A stretch of 14,055 nt of DNA, from positions 1 through 14,055 of the forward strand of contig DDIS01000200.1 of NCBI GenBank assembly GCA_002338615.1. Direction: 5' to 3'. Position 1 is the stretch's first letter. Every line of letters begins with the position of its first letter. A model generated the notes under the pieces. That model saw nothing but the letters and a program-made list of their open reading frames with translations. It did no database searches and was not told the origin of the DNA. The stretch comes from Proteobacteria bacterium UBA1844 (lineage in GTDB: Bacteria; Pseudomonadota; Gammaproteobacteria; Steroidobacterales; Woeseiaceae). The translations under genes were made by a program, and so were the position numbers. Shown here in pieces: positions 6,870 to 14,055 of this stretch.

Positions 6870-9449
6870 ATGCGAATGGACAAACTAACCAGCAAATTCC
6901 AGATGGCACTTGCCGACGCGCAGTCGCTTGCGGTAGGTCAGGACCACCAGTTTATTGAACCCGCGCACCTGATGGTGGCGTTGCTCGATCAGCAAGGCGG
7001 CAGCGTGCGCGGCTTGCTGACGAAGGCCGGCGGTAACGTCAACCTGTTGCGCTCACAACTTGGCGAAGCGCTCGATCGGATACCAAAGGTGGAAGGCACG
7101 GGCGGCGACGTGCATATCGGCAACCAGCTGAGCAAATTGCTGAACCTGAGCGACAAACTCGCGCAGCAACGCAACGACCAGTACATCTCGAGCGAGCTGT
7201 TCGTGCTCGCGGCGCTGGATAGCATGTCGCCGTTGAAAAGTGCTTTCGGGCAGGCAGGCGTTGTCAAGGGCGCTGTTGAGAAAGCGATCGATGAATTGCG
7301 TGGCGGTCAGCCAGTGGATGATCCAAATGCCGAGGAGACGCGCCAGGCTCTGGAGAGATACACGATCGACCTCACCGAGCGTGCCGAGCAGGGCAAGCTT
7401 GACCCGATCATAGGTCGTGATGATGAGATCCGGCGCACGATCCAGATCCTGCAACGACGCACCAAGAACAATCCCGTGCTCATTGGCGAGCCGGGGGTCG
7501 GCAAGACGGCGATTCTCGAAGGCCTTGCGCAGCGCATTGTGAACAACGAGGTTCCCGAGGGGCTGCGTGGCAAACGCATCCTGTCGCTCGACATGGGCGC
7601 ATTGATCGCAGGGGCAAAATTTCGCGGCGAGTTCGAGGAACGTTTGAAAGCGGTGCTGAGCGACCTCGCCAAGCAGGAAGGCCAGATCATCCTGTTCATC
7701 GACGAACTGCACACCGTGGTTGGCGCGGGCAGGGCGGAAGGCTCGATGGATGCGGGCAACATGCTGAAGCCGGCACTGGCGCGTGGCGAGCTGCACTGCG
7801 TTGGAGCCACGACGCTCGACGAGTATCGCCAGTACATCGAAAAAGATGCCGCGCTCGAGCGTCGTTTTCAGAAAGTACTGGTCGAGGAACCAACCGTCGA
7901 AGATACGATCGCCATCCTGCGCGGACTGAAAGAGCGCTACGAGGTGCATCACGGCGTGGAAATAACGGACCCGGCTATCGTTGCGGCGGCGACTCTCTCG
8001 CATCGTTATATTGCGGACCGGCAGTTGCCGGACAAGGCTATCGATTTGATCGACGAAGCCGCGTCGCGCATTCGCATCGAAATTGATTCCAAACCTGAGG
8101 CGATGGATCGCCTTGAGCGCCGCATCATTCAGCTGAAGATAGAACGTGAAGCATTGAAAAAAGAGTCCGATGAGGCCTCGCGCAAGCGTCTCGATGATCT
8201 GGAATCGCAGCTTGCCGAACTCGAACGTGAATTCGCCGACCTGGAAGAGGTCTGGAAAGCCGAGAAGGCGCAGCTGCAAGGCACCACGCATATCAAGGAG
8301 GAACTGGAGCGTGCCCGGCTGGAACTCGAAACGGCGCATCGTGCGAACGATCTCGCGCGTATGTCCGAGATGCAGTACGGCAGGATCCCGGAACTCGAAA
8401 AGTTGCTTGCGAATGCAATGCAGGTCGAAGGCCAGGAAACCACGCTGCTGCGGAATAACGTGACGGAAGAAGAGGTCGCAGAAATCGTCTCGAAGTGGAC
8501 CGGCATCCCCGTCGCAAGAATGCTGGAAGGCGAAAAAGAAAAGCTGCTACAGATGGAATCGGCCCTGCAGGAACGTGTGGTGGGCCAGGACGAGGCGGTC
8601 ACCGCAGTGTCGAATGCGATTCGACGCTCACGCGCCGGTTTATCAGACCCGAAACGGCCAATCGGCTCGTTTCTGTTTCTCGGGCCGACCGGTGTGGGCA
8701 AGACGGAACTGACCAAAACACTGGCAGATTTCATGTTCGACACCGAGGATGCAATGGTCCGCCTCGACATGTCCGAATTCATGGAAAAGCATTCTGTCGC
8801 GCGTTTGATTGGTGCGCCGCCGGGATACGTCGGTTATGAGGAAGGTGGTTACCTCACCGAAGCCGTTCGACGCAGGCCGTATTCAGTCATATTGCTTGAC
8901 GAAGTCGAGAAGGCACACCCGGATGTATTCAACGTACTGTTACAGGTGCTCGACGATGGTCGCCTTACCGACGGCCAGGGCCGTACCGTGAGCTTCCGCA
9001 ATACCGTGATCGTGATGACCTCGAACCTCGGCTCCCAGCTGATCCAGGAATTATCCGGCGAGGAAAATTATGCGGCTATGAAAGACGCGATCATGGAAGT
9101 CGTTGGCACGCACTTTCGTCCCGAATTCATCAACCGCGTGGACGATGTTGTCGTATTCCGTCCGCTGAGCCGGGAGAATATTCGACGCATCGTCGATATT
9201 CAGCTGGCCTATTTGCACGGAAGGCTTGCCGACCGCGACATGCGTATACACTTGTCAGACGCGGCACGCGACAAGCTCAGTGACGCGGGCTTCGATCCGG
9301 TGTACGGTGCGCGTCCATTGAAACGCGCGATTCAGCAACAGGTTGAGAATCCGCTTGCACAGGAAATACTGACCGGCAAGTTCAAGCCGGGCGATCTCAT
9401 CGAAGTCGATGTGAAAGGCGACAAGCTGGATTTCCAGCAAGCCGCATAA
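6870..9449 (+). CDS. clpB: ATP-dependent protein disaggregase ClpB
   Basis: ClpB is a hexameric AAA+ chaperone that pulls proteins out of aggregates together with DnaK. I start it at the ATG at 6870 (GGAG eight bases upstream), giving 859 residues, and [20 protein letters not shown] aligns with the E. coli N-terminus; an ATG at 6849 would add seven unsupported residues. Order of parts: N-domain (1-150); NBD1 with Walker A GEPGVGKT (206-213) and Walker B ILFIDE (274-279); coiled-coil middle domain (about 405-525, rich in Glu, Lys, Arg, Leu); NBD2 with Walker A GPTGVGKT (605-612); and C-terminal domain. Both Walker A positions equal E. coli numbering. The NBD1 pore loop reads GAKFRG, with Phe at 251 where E. 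coli has Tyr. Heat-shock control is expected, but no convincing sigma-32 site was found in 6626-6869. Confidence 0.98.
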   Translation: MRMDKLTSKFQMALADAQSLAVGQDHQFIEPAHLMVALLDQQGGSVRGLLTKAGGNVNLLRSQLGEALDRIPKVEGTGGDVHIGNQLSKLLNLSDKLAQQRNDQYISSELFVLAALDSMSPLKSAFGQAGVVKGAVEKAIDELRGGQPVDDPNAEETRQALERYTIDLTERAEQGKLDPIIGRDDEIRRTIQILQRRTKNNPVLIGEPGVGKTAILEGLAQRIVNNEVPEGLRGKRILSLDMGALIAGAKFRGEFEERLKAVLSDLAKQEGQIILFIDELHTVVGAGRAEGSMDAGNMLKPALARGELHCVGATTLDEYRQYIEKDAALERRFQKVLVEEPTVEDTIAILRGLKERYEVHHGVEITDPAIVAAATLSHRYIADRQLPDKAIDLIDEAASRIRIEIDSKPEAMDRLERRIIQLKIEREALKKESDEASRKRLDDLESQLAELEREFADLEEVWKAEKAQLQGTTHIKEELERARLELETAHRANDLARMSEMQYGRIPELEKLLANAMQVEGQETTLLRNNVTEEEVAEIVSKWTGIPVARMLEGEKEKLLQMESALQERVVGQDEAVTAVSNAIRRSRAGLSDPKRPIGSFLFLGPTGVGKTELTKTLADFMFDTEDAMVRLDMSEFMEKHSVARLIGAPPGYVGYEEGGYLTEAVRRRPYSVILLDEVEKAHPDVFNVLLQVLDDGRLTDGQGRTVSFRNTVIVMTSNLGSQLIQELSGEENYAAMKDAIMEVVGTHFRPEFINRVDDVVVFRPLSRENIRRIVDIQLAYLHGRLADRDMRIHLSDAARDKLSDAGFDPVYGARPLKRAIQQQVENPLAQEILTGKFKPGDLIEVDVKGDKLDFQQAA

Positions 9450-9470
9450 ACTCTATGATCCACGGTGAAG

Positions 9471-9646
9471 TTGGGGACGGTTAACCAATTGGGGTCAGAA
9501 AAAGGGGTCAGGTTTATTTCGAAAAAGGGGTCAGGTTTATTTCTTGATCCTTCTTACATTTGCCAAAGGGATCAAGAAATAAGCCTGACCCCTTTTTCTA
9601 AGAAATAAACCTGACCCCTTTTTCTCAATAAGTTAACCGTCCCCAA
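9471..9646. repeat. Nested fold-back repeat element (four copies of a 23-base unit inside 15-base inverted ends)
   Basis: The outer ends ttggggacggttaac (9471-9485) and gttaaccgtccccaa (9632-9646) are perfect inverted repeats. Inside them, a 23-base unit beginning gaaaaaggggtcaggtttat occurs twice in tandem (9498-9520, 9521-9543) and twice inverted (9576-9598, one change; 9602-9624, perfect). The inner pair extends with cttgatcc/ggatcaag to a stem of about 30 base pairs around an 18-base loop (9551-9568). The whole can fold into a very long hairpin. It fills most of the clpB-fmdB gap (9450-9667), has no coding potential, and may end clpB transcription (ttttt follows at 9646-9650). I read it as a REP/RAYT-like dispersed repeat; that class assignment is inference. 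Confidence 0.8.
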
Positions 9647-9667
9647 TTTTTACGGAGACACCCTGAA

Positions 9668-10030
9668 ATGCCTATCTATGGATACGCTTGTAAAGAATGC
9701 GACCACGAACTGGACGCGTTGCAGAAAATGGCTGACGAACCGCTGGTGGACTGCCCTCAATGCGGCAAACCGGCGCTCAAGCGGCAGCTGTCCGCGCCAC
9801 GCTTTCGCTTGAAGGGGCAGGGCTGGTACGAGACCGATTTCAAGAAAGACAAGCAGCGCAATATTGCCGGCGATACGGAACCTGCTAAAAAAGAGGATAA
9901 GTCGGCGGACTCGAAACCTGCGGAGAAAGCGGGCGCCGATAAGCCTGCGGCAGAAAAGCCGGTCAAAGAAACCAAGGCGGAATCGAAGCCGGCGAAGAAA
10001 GTCGCAGGCGATACGTCCGGCTCGGCGTAA
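9668..10030 (+). CDS. FmdB-family zinc-ribbon protein
   Basis: A 120-residue protein begins with the FmdB/CxxC zinc-ribbon signature MPIYGYACKECDHELDALQK. The putative zinc ligands are C8, C11, C29 and C32 (CKEC and CPQC). Up to about residue 55 it matches the family, including the typical RFRLKGQGWYETDFK segment. The remainder (about 56-120) is a low-complexity tail of Lys, Ala, Glu and Pro with PAEK/PAAEK/PAKK repeats, probably disordered. Function is unknown; the name comes from a putative regulator of formamidase/amidase genes. A GGAG lies ten bases before the ATG. It precedes a DUF502 gene by four bases and aspS beyond, a grouping that I recall from other gammaproteobacteria, so the genes are probably co-transcribed. 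Confidence 0.9.
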   Translation: MPIYGYACKECDHELDALQKMADEPLVDCPQCGKPALKRQLSAPRFRLKGQGWYETDFKKDKQRNIAGDTEPAKKEDKSADSKPAEKAGADKPAAEKPVKETKAESKPAKKVAGDTSGSA

Positions 10031-10034
10031 GGCC

Positions 10035-10703
10035 ATGAAACAACTACGTACATACCTGATCGCGGGTTTGCTCGCCTGGATTCCGATCGGCGTCACGATA
10101 CTGCTCGTCAGCTTTGTTGTCGGCATGATGGACAAGACGCTGGCGCTGTTGCCCGAACACCTCAAGCCGGAGAATTTGCTCGGCTTTCCTATCCCCGGGC
10201 TCGGCGTCCTGTTGACAATCCTGATCCTGATTCTCACAGGGGCACTCGGCACAAACTTCATTGGGCGCGCTTTCATGGTCGGCTGGGAGTCCCTGCTGAA
10301 TCGTATACCGATCGTGCGATCGATCTATTCGGGCGCCAAAAATTTCGCGGAACTGGTGTTTTCCGATTCCAGCCAGTCATTCAAGAAAGTGCTACTCGTC
10401 GAATACCCCCGCAAGGGCATCTACAGCCTTGCTTTCCAGACTTCCAGCCAACTGGGCGAGGTACAGGGCCGCACCGGTGAAGAGGTCATCTGCTGTTTCG
10501 TGCCGACCACGCCGAACCCAACGTCGGGCTTCATCATCATTGCACCAAAAGACGAAGTGACCGAGCTGGATATGGAAGTCGACGAGGCGCTCAAAATGAT
10601 CATTTCACTGGGCGTGGTGGTGCCGCGCTGGAAAAAAGACGCGACGGGGACACTGCCGTTCAAGGAGCTACCGGCCAGGAGTCCGCGCGACAAGAAGAAA
10701 TAA
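10035..10703 (+). CDS. DUF502 family membrane protein
   Basis: A 222-residue inner-membrane protein of the uncharacterised DUF502 family. The N-terminal transmembrane helix covers about residues 7-31 (YLIAGLLAWIPIGVTILLVS) and a second one about 53-75 (GLGVLLTILILILTGALGTN). The family-typical segment RIPIVRSIYSGAKN follows, then a soluble C-terminal part with VLLVEYPRKGIYSLAFQT, VCFVPTTPNPTSGF-like sequence and LGVVVP. I start it at the ATG four bases after the fmdB stop. The frame is open upstream to 9864, but that overlaps fmdB and encodes an Arg/Lys-rich non-family stretch. The last residues are basic (SPRDKKK). Its biochemical role is not known. Confidence 0.92.
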   Translation: MKQLRTYLIAGLLAWIPIGVTILLVSFVVGMMDKTLALLPEHLKPENLLGFPIPGLGVLLTILILILTGALGTNFIGRAFMVGWESLLNRIPIVRSIYSGAKNFAELVFSDSSQSFKKVLLVEYPRKGIYSLAFQTSSQLGEVQGRTGEEVICCFVPTTPNPTSGFIIIAPKDEVTELDMEVDEALKMIISLGVVVPRWKKDATGTLPFKELPARSPRDKKK

Positions 10704-10713
10704 AGGGCCGTTC

Positions 10714-10742
10714 TTGCCCTCTTACCCTGCAGGCCGTACCAT
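10714..10742 (+). promoter_or_regulatory. Candidate sigma-70 promoter for aspS
   Basis: TTGCCC (10714-10719) and TACCAT (10737-10742) are each 4 of 6 matches to the -35 and -10 consensus, with 17 bases between, 46 bases before the aspS ATG. A five-base-pair hairpin (agggc/gccct, 10704-10720) overlaps the -35 box. The evidence is weak; aspS may also be read from the fmdB promoter. Confidence 0.25.
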
Positions 10743-10788
10743 TTCGCCTCTTTTTTAGCCATCCGGCCTATCAGCCCGGAATATCATC

Positions 10789-12558
10789 ATGCGTAGTCAT
10801 TATTGCGGACAGGTCGATAAGTCACTGATCGGGGAATCAGTCACTGTATGCGGCTGGGTGCACCGTCGCCGTGACCACGGTGGGGTCATTTTTATTGACC
10901 TGCGTGACCGTGAAGGCTTGTTGCAAGTCGTATTCGATCCGGATCGGAAGAACATATTTGCAGAAGCCGAGCGGATTCGCAGCGAATACGTTTTGTCCGT
11001 AACGGGAATCGTGCGCGAGCGCCCGGCCGGGACAATCAATCCGAACATGGCAACGGGGCAGATCGAAGTGCTCGCCCATGAGCTGACCGTTCTGAATCGT
11101 TCCGAAACGCCGCCGTTTCATCATGATGAGCTGGCGAACGAGGAATTACGTCTTCGTTATCGCTACCTTGACCTGCGCCGCGAAAACATGACGGCCAACC
11201 TGCGCCTGCGGCACAAGGTCACGAAGGCTATGCGGCAGTTTCTTGATAATGCCGGTTTCATCGACGTCGAAACGCCGATGCTGACACGCGCCACACCCGA
11301 AGGTGCTCGCGATTACATCGTGCCGAGCCGCACGCATCCGGGCAAGTTTTTTGCGCTGCCGCAATCGCCGCAAATATTCAAACAATTGCTGATGATGTCG
11401 GGCCTCGATCGCTATTACCAGATCGTGCGCTGCTTTCGCGACGAAGATCTGCGCGCCGATCGACAACCGGAATTCACGCAGCTCGATATAGAAATGAGTT
11501 TTGTCGATGAAGCGGCGGTTACAAACACGATGGAAGACCTGATGCGGCACCTGTTCAAGGCCGCGCTTGATGTCGACCTGGCTGAGAAATTTCCGCGCAT
11601 GACTTACGCGGAGGCGATGGATCGATACGGTTCCGACAAGCCCGATCTTCGAATTGCACTGGAGCTGGTGGAAGTTGCCGATCTTATGGCGGGTGTCGAA
11701 TTCAAGGTGTTCGCGGGTCCGGCGAGTGATCCGGATGGTCGCGTCGCGGCGCTCAGCGTGCCCGGCGGCGCATCATTAAGCCGCAAGGACATTGATGAAT
11801 ACACAAGCTTTGTCGGGCGCTACGGAGCGCGCGGGCTTGCGTACATAAAGGTCAACGACGTTGACGCCGGTCGCGATGGATTGCAGTCACCTATTCTGAA
11901 GTTCCTGCCGGACGATGCCGTCAGCGGCATACTCGAGCGCACGGGTGCAGGCAGCGGCGACCTGATCTTTTTCGGTGCGGACAAGGCCCGAGTTGTTAAC
12001 GATGCTTTGGGCGCGCTGCGCATCAGGGTTGGCGAAGATCTCGGCTTGGTGGCCGAAGGCTGGGCGCCGCTCTGGGTGGTCGATTTCCCGATGTTCGACA
12101 GAGACGAGCAAACGAAGCGCTGGAACGCGCTGCACCATCCGTTTACGGCGCCGTCTGTGAACGATGCCGACGCGTTGAAAGCCGATCCGGGCAGTGCCCT
12201 GTCACGCGCCTATGATATGGTTCTGAATGGCTCCGAGATCGGTGGCGGATCGATTCGAATTCACGACCAGGCCATTCAGTCGGCCGTGTTCGACCTGCTC
12301 GGCATCAGCAAAGACGAGGCGGAAGAGAAATTCGGCTTTCTGCTTACGGCACTGCAATACGGTTGCCCGCCGCATGGCGGCATTGCATTCGGACTCGATC
12401 GTATCGTAATGCTGATGGCCGGTGCCGACAGCATCCGCGATGTCATCGCGTTTCCAAAAACGCAATCGGCACATTGCCCGCTTACCAATGCCCCGGGCGA
12501 AGTGTCCACGGAGCAACTGAAAGAGACCGGGATTCGCGTGCGCAAGCCGCAACCGTAG
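10789..12558 (+). CDS. aspS: Aspartyl-tRNA synthetase, probably non-discriminating
   Basis: This enzyme charges tRNA-Asp with aspartate. The 589 residues match the bacterial type (590 in E. coli): N-terminal OB-fold anticodon-binding domain (1-105), class II catalytic core with motif 2 ([21 protein letters not shown] begins it), inserted GAD domain (about 280-420), and motif 3 ([13 protein letters not shown]). In the anticodon domain it has RRRDHGG with His30, where E. coli has Leu30, and Gly81 in the loop RERPAGTIN. The Pseudomonas aeruginosa enzyme, which also charges tRNA-Asn, has His and Gly at the matching positions. I therefore expect relaxed specificity, with Asp-tRNA-Asn converted by GatCAB. 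CGGA lies eight bases before the ATG. The TAG stop lies inside a REP palindrome shared with mutS. Confidence 0.97.
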   Translation: MRSHYCGQVDKSLIGESVTVCGWVHRRRDHGGVIFIDLRDREGLLQVVFDPDRKNIFAEAERIRSEYVLSVTGIVRERPAGTINPNMATGQIEVLAHELTVLNRSETPPFHHDELANEELRLRYRYLDLRRENMTANLRLRHKVTKAMRQFLDNAGFIDVETPMLTRATPEGARDYIVPSRTHPGKFFALPQSPQIFKQLLMMSGLDRYYQIVRCFRDEDLRADRQPEFTQLDIEMSFVDEAAVTNTMEDLMRHLFKAALDVDLAEKFPRMTYAEAMDRYGSDKPDLRIALELVEVADLMAGVEFKVFAGPASDPDGRVAALSVPGGASLSRKDIDEYTSFVGRYGARGLAYIKVNDVDAGRDGLQSPILKFLPDDAVSGILERTGAGSGDLIFFGADKARVVNDALGALRIRVGEDLGLVAEGWAPLWVVDFPMFDRDEQTKRWNALHHPFTAPSVNDADALKADPGSALSRAYDMVLNGSEIGGGSIRIHDQAIQSAVFDLLGISKDEAEEKFGFLLTALQYGCPPHGGIAFGLDRIVMLMAGADSIRDVIAFPKTQSAHCPLTNAPGEVSTEQLKETGIRVRKPQP

Positions 12559-12611
12559 GAGCGGTATCCTGCCGCGATGAGATTTAATCGCGGCAGGATG
12601 CCGCTCCTACG
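12554..12611. repeat. Inverted REP pair between aspS and mutS, containing both stop codons; likely bidirectional terminator
   Basis: The left arm, 12554-12578 (starts cgtaggagcgg), is complementary to the right arm, 12587-12611, at 24 of 25 positions, the exception being a G-U-compatible change. The loop is eight bases (gagattta). Each arm is a REP unit: GTAGGAGC plus the small stem GCGGCA tcc TGCCGC (one wobble in the left copy). The TAG of aspS (12556-12558) and the TAG of mutS (12607-12609 on the minus strand) occupy mirror-image positions in the arms. The gap between the convergent genes is therefore almost entirely this element. Confidence 0.88.
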
Positions 12612-14055
12612 ATTCCTGGAGTTTTTTCAGAGCGTAGAGGAAATCGAGGGCCTCGCGCGGCGTGAGGCTGTCCGGGTCAGTGGCCGCCAGCGCATCGCGC
12701 AACGGATCGGTCTCCTTTTCCTGCACAGTGAAGTGCAGCTGCGTTTGCGGGCTCGTGGCATGCGCCAGCGCCTGCGTTTCGAGTGAATTCAGATAGGTGC
12801 GGGCGCGCCGGATAACCTCCGGCGGCACCCCGGCGAGGGCCGCAACCTGCAGTCCGTAGCTCTGGTTGGCGGGTCCCGGTTTCACGGCATGCAGAAAAAT
12901 CAGCTGGCCGTTGTGTTCGGTGGCGTCCAAATGCACGTTGGCAACCCCCGGCAACTCATCAGCCAGCACCGTCAGCTCAAAATAGTGGGTCGCGAACATT
13001 GTGAATGCCTTGCTTTTCGAAGCCATGAAATGCGCGGCCGCAAATGCCAGCGACAGTCCGTCGAAGGTGCTCGTGCCGCGGCCTATCTCATCCATCAGCA
13101 CCAGGCTCTGTGCGGTCGCATTGTTCAGGATGGTCGCTGTTTCTGTCATTTCCACCATGAAGGTTGAGCGCCCGCCCGCGAGATCATCGGATGCGCCGAT
13201 GCGCGTGAAGATCCGGTCAACAGGCCCAATACGCAAAGTCTCCGCAGGTACATAGCTGCCGACCAGCGCGAGAATTGCGATCAAAGCCGTTTGCCGCATG
13301 TAGGTTGATTTGCCGCCCATGTTCGGGCCGGTAATCACCAGCAGGTGCTGCGCGTCATTGAGCCGGAGGTCATTGGCTACGAAAGGCGTGTCGATGACCT
13401 GTTCTACCACGAGGTGGCGACCATTCGTGATTTCGATGCAGGGTGCGTCTGTCAGTTCTGGCTTGCTCAGCCGAAGCGACGTGGCGCGCTCTGCAAAACA
13501 ACAGATGACGTCGAGCTCAGCCAGTGCGGAGGCGCTCGTTTGCATCTCGCCAAGCACGTCGTGCAAGCGATCGAGCAGTTGTTCGTAGAGGTACTTCTCG
13601 CGGGTGAGAGCCCGCTCCCGCGCGCTCAGAACCTTGTCTTCAAATTCCTTCAGTTCCGGCGTGATGTAGCGTTCCGCAGCTTTTAGCGTTTGCCGGCGGA
13701 TGTAATCGTCCGGCGCCCTGGCGGCCTGCGCCTTGCTGATCTCGATATAGTAGCCGTGCACGCGGTTGTAGCCGAGCTTCAAGGTCGGAATGCCACTGCG
13801 TTCCTTCTCGCGCGCTTCCAGATCCAGCAGGTAGCGATCCGCGTTCGCGGCAATGCCCCGCAATTCGTCGAGTTCGTCATCGTAGCCTTCTGCGATGACG
13901 CCACCGTCGCGAATGAGCATGGGCGGATTCTCAATCAGCGCCTTGCCGAGCAGCTCGCATTGCCGGTGATGCGCCTGGATCCGCGTATGCAGGTCGGCGA
14001 GCAGCGGCGCATCAATCGCGGCGATCGCCTTGCGCACGTCCGGCAGGCGCGCGAG
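12607..14055 (-). CDS. mutS: DNA mismatch repair protein MutS, C-terminal part (cut by window edge)
   Basis: MutS recognises mismatches and recruits MutL. The visible 482 residues correspond to the lever/clamp core and the ATPase domain; the mismatch-binding N-terminus with its Phe-X-Glu motif lies beyond base 14055. The frame is open to the window edge ([11 protein letters not shown]), so the GTG at 14037 is not the start. Seen motifs: [17 protein letters not shown] (core/clamp), Walker [14 protein letters not shown] (243-255 of the fragment), the signature segment [14 protein letters not shown], Walker [25 protein letters not shown], and the C-terminal helix-turn-helix [19 protein letters not shown]. 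The end [19 protein letters not shown] resembles the usual MutS terminus, so the 3' end is complete. Its stop is supplied by the REP palindrome shared with aspS. Confidence 0.97.
   Translation of the reverse strand, partial: LARLPDVRKAIAAIDAPLLADLHTRIQAHHRQCELLGKALIENPPMLIRDGGVIAEGYDDELDELRGIAANADRYLLDLEAREKERSGIPTLKLGYNRVHGYYIEISKAQAARAPDDYIRRQTLKAAERYITPELKEFEDKVLSARERALTREKYLYEQLLDRLHDVLGEMQTSASALAELDVICCFAERATSLRLSKPELTDAPCIEITNGRHLVVEQVIDTPFVANDLRLNDAQHLLVITGPNMGGKSTYMRQTALIAILALVGSYVPAETLRIGPVDRIFTRIGASDDLAGGRSTFMVEMTETATILNNATAQSLVLMDEIGRGTSTFDGLSLAFAAAHFMASKSKAFTMFATHYFELTVLADELPGVANVHLDATEHNGQLIFLHAVKPGPANQSYGLQVAALAGVPPEVIRRARTYLNSLETQALAHATSPQTQLHFTVQEKETDPLRDALAATDPDSLTPREALDFLYALKKLQES

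Noticed and set aside
7053..8339. 428-codon minus-strand open frame inside clpB
   Set aside because: Antisense shadow of a strongly conserved clpB coding region in GC-rich DNA; its translation has no recognisable motif.
9471..9646. CRISPR-like repeat array
   Set aside because: The repeats are tandem without spacers and then inverted, which is a fold-back structure and not direct repeats with unique spacers; no cas genes are present.
9864..10034. N-terminal extension of the DUF502 frame overlapping fmdB
   Set aside because: The segment is an Arg/Lys-rich out-of-frame reading of the fmdB tail; the DUF502 family start with its transmembrane helix matches the ATG at 10035.

Overview
The window is a housekeeping stretch of a gammaproteobacterial chromosome, GC-rich by eye. 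The assignment rests on close resemblance of every protein to its E. coli or Pseudomonas counterpart and on the gene order bamD < > rluD - pgeF - clpB, which is the order known in E. coli. I cannot name the genus. I see no phage, defence, CRISPR, tRNA or rRNA locus, and no protein of a new system.

Layout, left to right. Positions 1-122 hold a perfect palindrome and a tandem repeat in front of sucC-sucD (succinyl-CoA synthetase, TCA cycle). A small IS630/mariner-like MITE then sits exactly at the sucD stop. It is followed by nadE (glutamine-dependent NAD+ synthetase). nadE converges on bamD (outer-membrane assembly lipoprotein, minus strand). Divergent from bamD run rluD (23S rRNA pseudouridine synthase) and pgeF (peptidoglycan editing factor, overlapping rluD by 10 bases). 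An intergenic stretch with a possible small ORF and an inverted REP pair leads to clpB (disaggregase). Downstream of clpB is a roughly 176-base fold-back repeat element. Then come an FmdB-type zinc-ribbon protein, a DUF502 membrane protein and aspS (aspartyl-tRNA synthetase). aspS converges on mutS (mismatch repair, minus strand), whose N-terminal half lies beyond the right edge.

The genes are ordinary; the interest is in the non-coding repeats. Three unrelated palindromic families occupy almost every gene junction: (1) a family built on the motif gaaaaaggggtcaggtttat with ttggggac ends, (2) GTAGGAGC-type REP elements in inverted pairs, and (3) the MITE in a CTAG site. Several lie so close that their own bases supply the stop codon of the neighbouring gene (sucD, aspS, mutS, and the possible small ORF before clpB). 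aspS also carries residues expected of a non-discriminating enzyme, suggesting that this organism makes Asn-tRNA by the indirect GatCAB route.
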